Source: Verrucomicrobiota bacterium (GTDB taxonomy: Bacteria > Verrucomicrobiota > Verrucomicrobiia > Chthoniobacterales > JAFAMB01). From it: a DNA stretch of 9,098 nt. This document shows positions 6,548 through 9,098 of this stretch, one piece after another; position 1 is the stretch's first letter, and each line of letters opens with the position of its first letter. The notes below the pieces were generated by a model. It ran no database searches. It was not told the origin of the DNA and saw only the letters and a list, made by a program, of their open reading frames with translations. The stretch lies in NCBI GenBank assembly GCA_019242435.1, contig JAFAVN010000486.1, forward strand, positions 1 through 9,098, read 5' to 3'. The position numbers and the translations under genes are program-made.

Positions 6548-7404
6548 CTGACTGGCGGAACCTCGGAAATAAACCGGATGCCCCAAAACATGCTCAACAG
6601 AAGGCTGAAGGCGATGATGGACAAGGTAGCCACCCATCTAGCCGCCATGGTGCGCCGGATCCTGGCAACCAAAATGCCGCCATAGATCGCCCAAATGACC
6701 GAGGACCACGCCACCTTCAGCCAGTCGACATCCTGCCCGATCAGAAATCCTGTTCCCAACCCGATCGTAAAAAGGACAAAGCCGAACCATAACAACCGGG
6801 AATTAGCAACGACTAACGTTCTAATTGGGGGCAGCCTGAAAAAAAGTGACGATGGCCGCCGGGTCTTCAACTGTCGTTCCTGGACCAGGTACATCAGTCC
6901 GGCGAATCCAGCGAGCGCGAAGGCCCCACAAGCCACGATCGAGAACGACGTATGAACCTCGAGCCAAGGGTTAACCGGGTGTCTTACGGGAAACGCAGGC
7001 GTCGTTGGCTGAAACACGGCAAAAACGCTCAGCGCAGCCGCAAATGGGGTTGTAAATACGCCCAGCAGCGAGAGCCGGTATGAGGACCCGATCAGAAGAT
7101 AGATCAGAATCATAGACCAGCTCAGAAAAGTGAGAAGCTCGGAAAAATTAGTAATCGGGCAGCGGCCAACCGCATGTCCTCGAATGCCGAGGAACACCGT
7201 CTGGCAGAGAAAGCCGGCGAACACCAGGGCTAAGGTCAGGCGCGGAGCCATAAATTTCCCGCTAAACAGACTGTAGGTCGAGTAGGCCGATGCCACGGCA
7301 AAACAGTAGGTCGCAAGCCAGATCCAAGTCCGATCCGACGCAAAAATGAAAGAAGCGACAAAATCCAGATGCATCGACAAAATCAACCTGCTACGCTCCG
7401 CCAT
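6544..7404 (-). CDS. HemX/CcsA-like cytochrome c assembly family membrane protein
   Basis: The reading gives 286 residues with about eight hydrophobic helices (roughly 26-46, 54-74, 90-107, 112-131, 152-173, 202-223, 232-248, 258-276). Family features are RGHAVGRCPITNFSELLTFLSW, LGVFTTPFAAALSVFA and LEVHTSFSIVACGAFALAG, with His77 and His151 as candidate haem ligands. The region where CcsA/CcmC proteins carry the tryptophan-rich WWD motif reads DVDWLKVAWSSVIWAIYG, so that signature is incomplete. Together with its place as first gene before hemA, this favours a HemX-like role (in Bacillus, HemX lowers GluTR abundance) over cytochrome c haem ligation. The start is uncertain: ATG 7404 lies 2 bp from the apt start, and ATG 7374 (276 residues) has a weak AGG upstream. 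The stop overlaps the hemA start by 4 bp. Confidence 0.86.
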   Translation of the reverse strand: MAERSRLILSMHLDFVASFIFASDRTWIWLATYCFAVASAYSTYSLFSGKFMAPRLTLALVFAGFLCQTVFLGIRGHAVGRCPITNFSELLTFLSWSMILIYLLIGSSYRLSLLGVFTTPFAAALSVFAVFQPTTPAFPVRHPVNPWLEVHTSFSIVACGAFALAGFAGLMYLVQERQLKTRRPSSLFFRLPPIRTLVVANSRLLWFGFVLFTIGLGTGFLIGQDVDWLKVAWSSVIWAIYGGILVARIRRTMAARWVATLSIIAFSLLLSMFWGIRFISEVPPVR

Positions 7405-7406
7405 CC

Positions 7407-7937
7407 ATGAAGGGAGTCAATCTCGAAGAGATACGCGATGCAATTCGCAATGTGGCGGATTTTCCCCAACCGGGTATTTTGTTTCGAGACATTACTCCCA
7501 TTCTGAGTGACCCGAGACTTTTTCGGCAAATAATTGACGCTCTTTCGGAGGAGGCCAACAAGTTCAAGCCCGACAAGATCGTTGGCATTGATGCCCGTGG
7601 CTTTCTGTTCGGAGCGGCGGTTGCTTACAAGTTGGGGGTTGGCCTGGTGCCGGTGAGAAAAAGGGGGAAGCTGCCCTATAAAACGATCCACTATTCCTAT
7701 GTGTTGGAATACGGCAAGGCTGACGTGGAAATGCACTTAGACGCGGTGCAGGAAGGTGAACGGGTGGTTCTGGTGGATGATCTGCTTGCGACCGGCGGCA
7801 CTTCCGCGGCCGCTGCTCACTTGATACGACAGCTGAACGGAAAGGTTGAGGCAGCCCTGTTTTTCATTGAATTAGTCGAGCTGGGCGGCCGGCAGCATCT
7901 GGTGGATGTGCCGGTACGCACCCTGATTCAGTTTTGA
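7407..7937 (+). CDS. apt: Adenine phosphoribosyltransferase
   Basis: The 176-residue protein salvages adenine with PRPP to form AMP and pyrophosphate in the cytoplasm. It begins with the APT signature VADFPQPGILFRDITPIL (16-33), continues IVGIDARGFLFGAAVAYKLGVGLVPVRKRGKLP, and has the PRPP-binding loop VLVDDLLATGGTS (121-133). Length is typical. The ATG at 7407 is the only start that keeps the normal short N-terminus; it has no visible Shine-Dalgarno. It is divergent from the haem operon and almost touches it, so its promoter must lie inside the HemX-like gene. The amidase gene follows on the same strand after 123 bp of repeat-rich sequence. Confidence 0.96.
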   Translation: MKGVNLEEIRDAIRNVADFPQPGILFRDITPILSDPRLFRQIIDALSEEANKFKPDKIVGIDARGFLFGAAVAYKLGVGLVPVRKRGKLPYKTIHYSYVLEYGKADVEMHLDAVQEGERVVLVDDLLATGGTSAAAAHLIRQLNGKVEAALFFIELVELGGRQHLVDVPVRTLIQF

Positions 7938-7938
7938 A

Positions 7939-8056
7939 TTCGAGGTTTGAGATTCAAAGTTGGAAGGTTCCAGATTCAAAGCTTGCAGCGAATCGCAGCG
8001 GGGCTGCGTCCGCGTCTATAACCTGGAACCTCGAACTTGGGACCGCAAACCTCGAA
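7939..8056. repeat. Long imperfect inverted repeat between apt and the amidase gene
   Basis: The left arm (7939-7976) and right arm (8020-8056) align as reverse complements with three matching blocks: TTCGAGGTTTG (11 of 11), AAGTT and AGGTTCCAG (9 of 9), separated by diverged bases. Inside the left arm AGATTCAAAG occurs twice (7950-7959 and 7972-7981). The loop contains a small hairpin CGCAGC-GGG-GCTGCG (7994-8008). The element fills nearly the whole spacer and ends 4 bp before the ATG at 8061. No T-run follows, so it is a repeat and not a terminator. Confidence 0.82.
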
Positions 8057-8060
8057 CCCT

Positions 8061-8999
8061 ATGGAGCACCATCTAAGGACGACGCACGATCGGTGGAATA
8101 AAGGGCTGCTGCCTGCCCTCGAAATTGAGCCGGGCGACTTGGTCACTTTCGAGTGCTTTGATTCTACCGGCGGCCAAGTTCAGCCGGGTTCTACAGTTGA
8201 TGATTTCCTGAAAATCGACCGGAGTAAGATTCACACGTTAACCGGGCCGATTTTGATCAAGGGCGCAAAAACCGGCGATGCGATCCGCGTGGAAATTCTC
8301 GATGTTCAACATCACGGCTGGGGTTGGAGCAGCATTACGCCGGGTCTTGGATTTTTGCCCACGCGTTTTCAAGATCCGTTTTTGTTTATCTGGAAACTCG
8401 ATGCGTCCTCAACGAAGTCGTTGTCGCCGGCGGTCGTTCCGCTACAGCCGTTTTGTGGGGTGATGGGAGTTGCGCCTGCCGAACCCGGCGAATTCCGGAC
8501 TCGGGCTCCCGGGACCTTTGGCGGCAATATGGATGTGAAAGAGCTAGTGGCGGGCTCAACGCTGTTTCTGCCGGTAGTGAACGACGGCGGATTGTTTTCT
8601 TTGGGTGATCCTCATGCAGCCCAGGGGGACGGAGAAGTCTGTATAAACGGGATAGAATGCCCGGCGACGGTCAGGGTAAAAATCTCGCTTTTGAAAGACT
8701 CCGGTCTCACCGGACCGATGATCACGACCGCGCCGAGGCCGGCGCCTGGCGGCGGTGAGTGGTTGATGATTGAATCCGATAAAGATGCATTAGCCGCTGC
8801 TCGCCAGGCAACTAACCGGATGATCGACTTTCTGGTAGCAAACTGGGAGTTGAGACCAGAACACGCCTATTTGCTTTGCAGCGTCGCCATGGATCTGCGG
8901 TTGAGCCAAGTGGTCAATACGCCGGTGGTCACGGTGAGTGCTTCGATTTCGAAGTCGATTCTGCCAGATCCTGGACGGCTGGTGATTACTAATTCGTAA
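8061..8999 (+). CDS. Acetamidase/formamidase family protein
   Basis: The 312-residue protein belongs to the FmdA/AmdA family, which hydrolyses short amides such as formamide or acetamide to the acid and ammonia. Family landmarks are an N-terminal HDRWNKGLLPALEIEPGD, IHTLTGPILIKGAKTGDAIRVEIL (57-80), GVAPAEPGE, GTFGGNMDVKELVAGSTLFLPV (151-172) and LFSLGDPHAAQGDGEVC (178-194), which contains the likely metal-binding and catalytic region. Substrate choice cannot be read from sequence. The start is the ATG at 8061; a TTG at 8037 lies inside the inverted repeat. There is no Shine-Dalgarno. The final residues LVITNS and the stop codon are encoded by a repeat-like GGTGATT-rich stretch that continues after the gene. 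The family often handles nitrogen salvage, but nothing nearby proves that role. Confidence 0.93.
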   Translation: MEHHLRTTHDRWNKGLLPALEIEPGDLVTFECFDSTGGQVQPGSTVDDFLKIDRSKIHTLTGPILIKGAKTGDAIRVEILDVQHHGWGWSSITPGLGFLPTRFQDPFLFIWKLDASSTKSLSPAVVPLQPFCGVMGVAPAEPGEFRTRAPGTFGGNMDVKELVAGSTLFLPVVNDGGLFSLGDPHAAQGDGEVCINGIECPATVRVKISLLKDSGLTGPMITTAPRPAPGGGEWLMIESDKDALAAARQATNRMIDFLVANWELRPEHAYLLCSVAMDLRLSQVVNTPVVTVSASISKSILPDPGRLVITNS

Positions 9000-9075
9000 T
9001 TGGTGATTCGTGGGTCGGAGGGCGGGCATTGACCTGCCTGCTGTGCCAAAAGGCTAGCACGCTCCACCAATCACC
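8981..9075. repeat. Short direct and inverted repeats at the 3' end of the amidase gene
   Basis: GGTGATT occurs at 8981-8987 and 9002-9008, and its complement AATCACC at 9069-9075. The twelve bases 9002-9013 pair with 9064-9075 at 10 of 12 positions. ATTAC/GTAAT also flank a 6-bp centre near the stop codon. No coding signal is visible from 9000 to the window end. These resemble the word-like repeats between apt and the amidase gene in style but not in sequence. Confidence 0.55.
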
Positions 9076-9098
9076 ACTCACCGGTTTTCTGCCTGCTA

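Overview
The window reads as an ordinary bacterial chromosome segment, moderately GC-rich and densely coded. It probably comes from a free-living Verrucomicrobiota/PVC-type bacterium. That placement is an inference from three things: a short glutamyl-tRNA reductase like those I remember from Chlamydiae and Verrucomicrobia, a CobA-HemD fusion in a haem operon led by a HemX-like protein, and AT-richer intergenic stretches built from word-like repeats. No marker gene allows a firm placement. I see no phage, transposase, CRISPR, tRNA or rRNA.

Layout. (1) Positions 1-2545, minus strand: a likely envelope operon of lemA, a TPM-domain membrane protein, and a lipase maturation factor family protein that is cut by the window edge. 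(2) Positions 2546-3085: a spacer with a perfect 21-bp inverted repeat, a good sigma70-type promoter, the small ribosomal gene rpsU on the plus strand, and two consecutive hairpins, the second a textbook intrinsic terminator. (3) Positions 3086-7404, minus strand: a tightly overlapping tetrapyrrole operon in the order hemX/ccsA-like, hemA, hemC, cobA-hemD. (4) Positions 7407-8999, plus strand: apt, which starts 2 bp from the longest hemX-like reading, then an acetamidase/formamidase family gene. The gap between them is filled by a long imperfect inverted repeat. (5) Positions 9000-9098: non-coding, with short inverted and direct repeats.

How the genes work together. HemA reduces glutamyl-tRNA to glutamate-1-semialdehyde. 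HemC builds the linear tetrapyrrole, and the fused HemD domain closes it to uroporphyrinogen III. The CobA domain of the same polypeptide can methylate that product to precorrin-2, the branch to sirohaem and cobalamin. The HemX-like membrane protein probably supports GluTR levels or haem handling. hemB and hemL are not in the window. LemA and TPM proteins often occur together at bacterial membranes.

I found no clear new system. The best second-look items are the truncated GluTR, the perfect 21-bp inverted repeat ahead of lemA, the repeat structures flanking and entering the amidase gene, and the HemX-like protein lacking a complete WWD signature.
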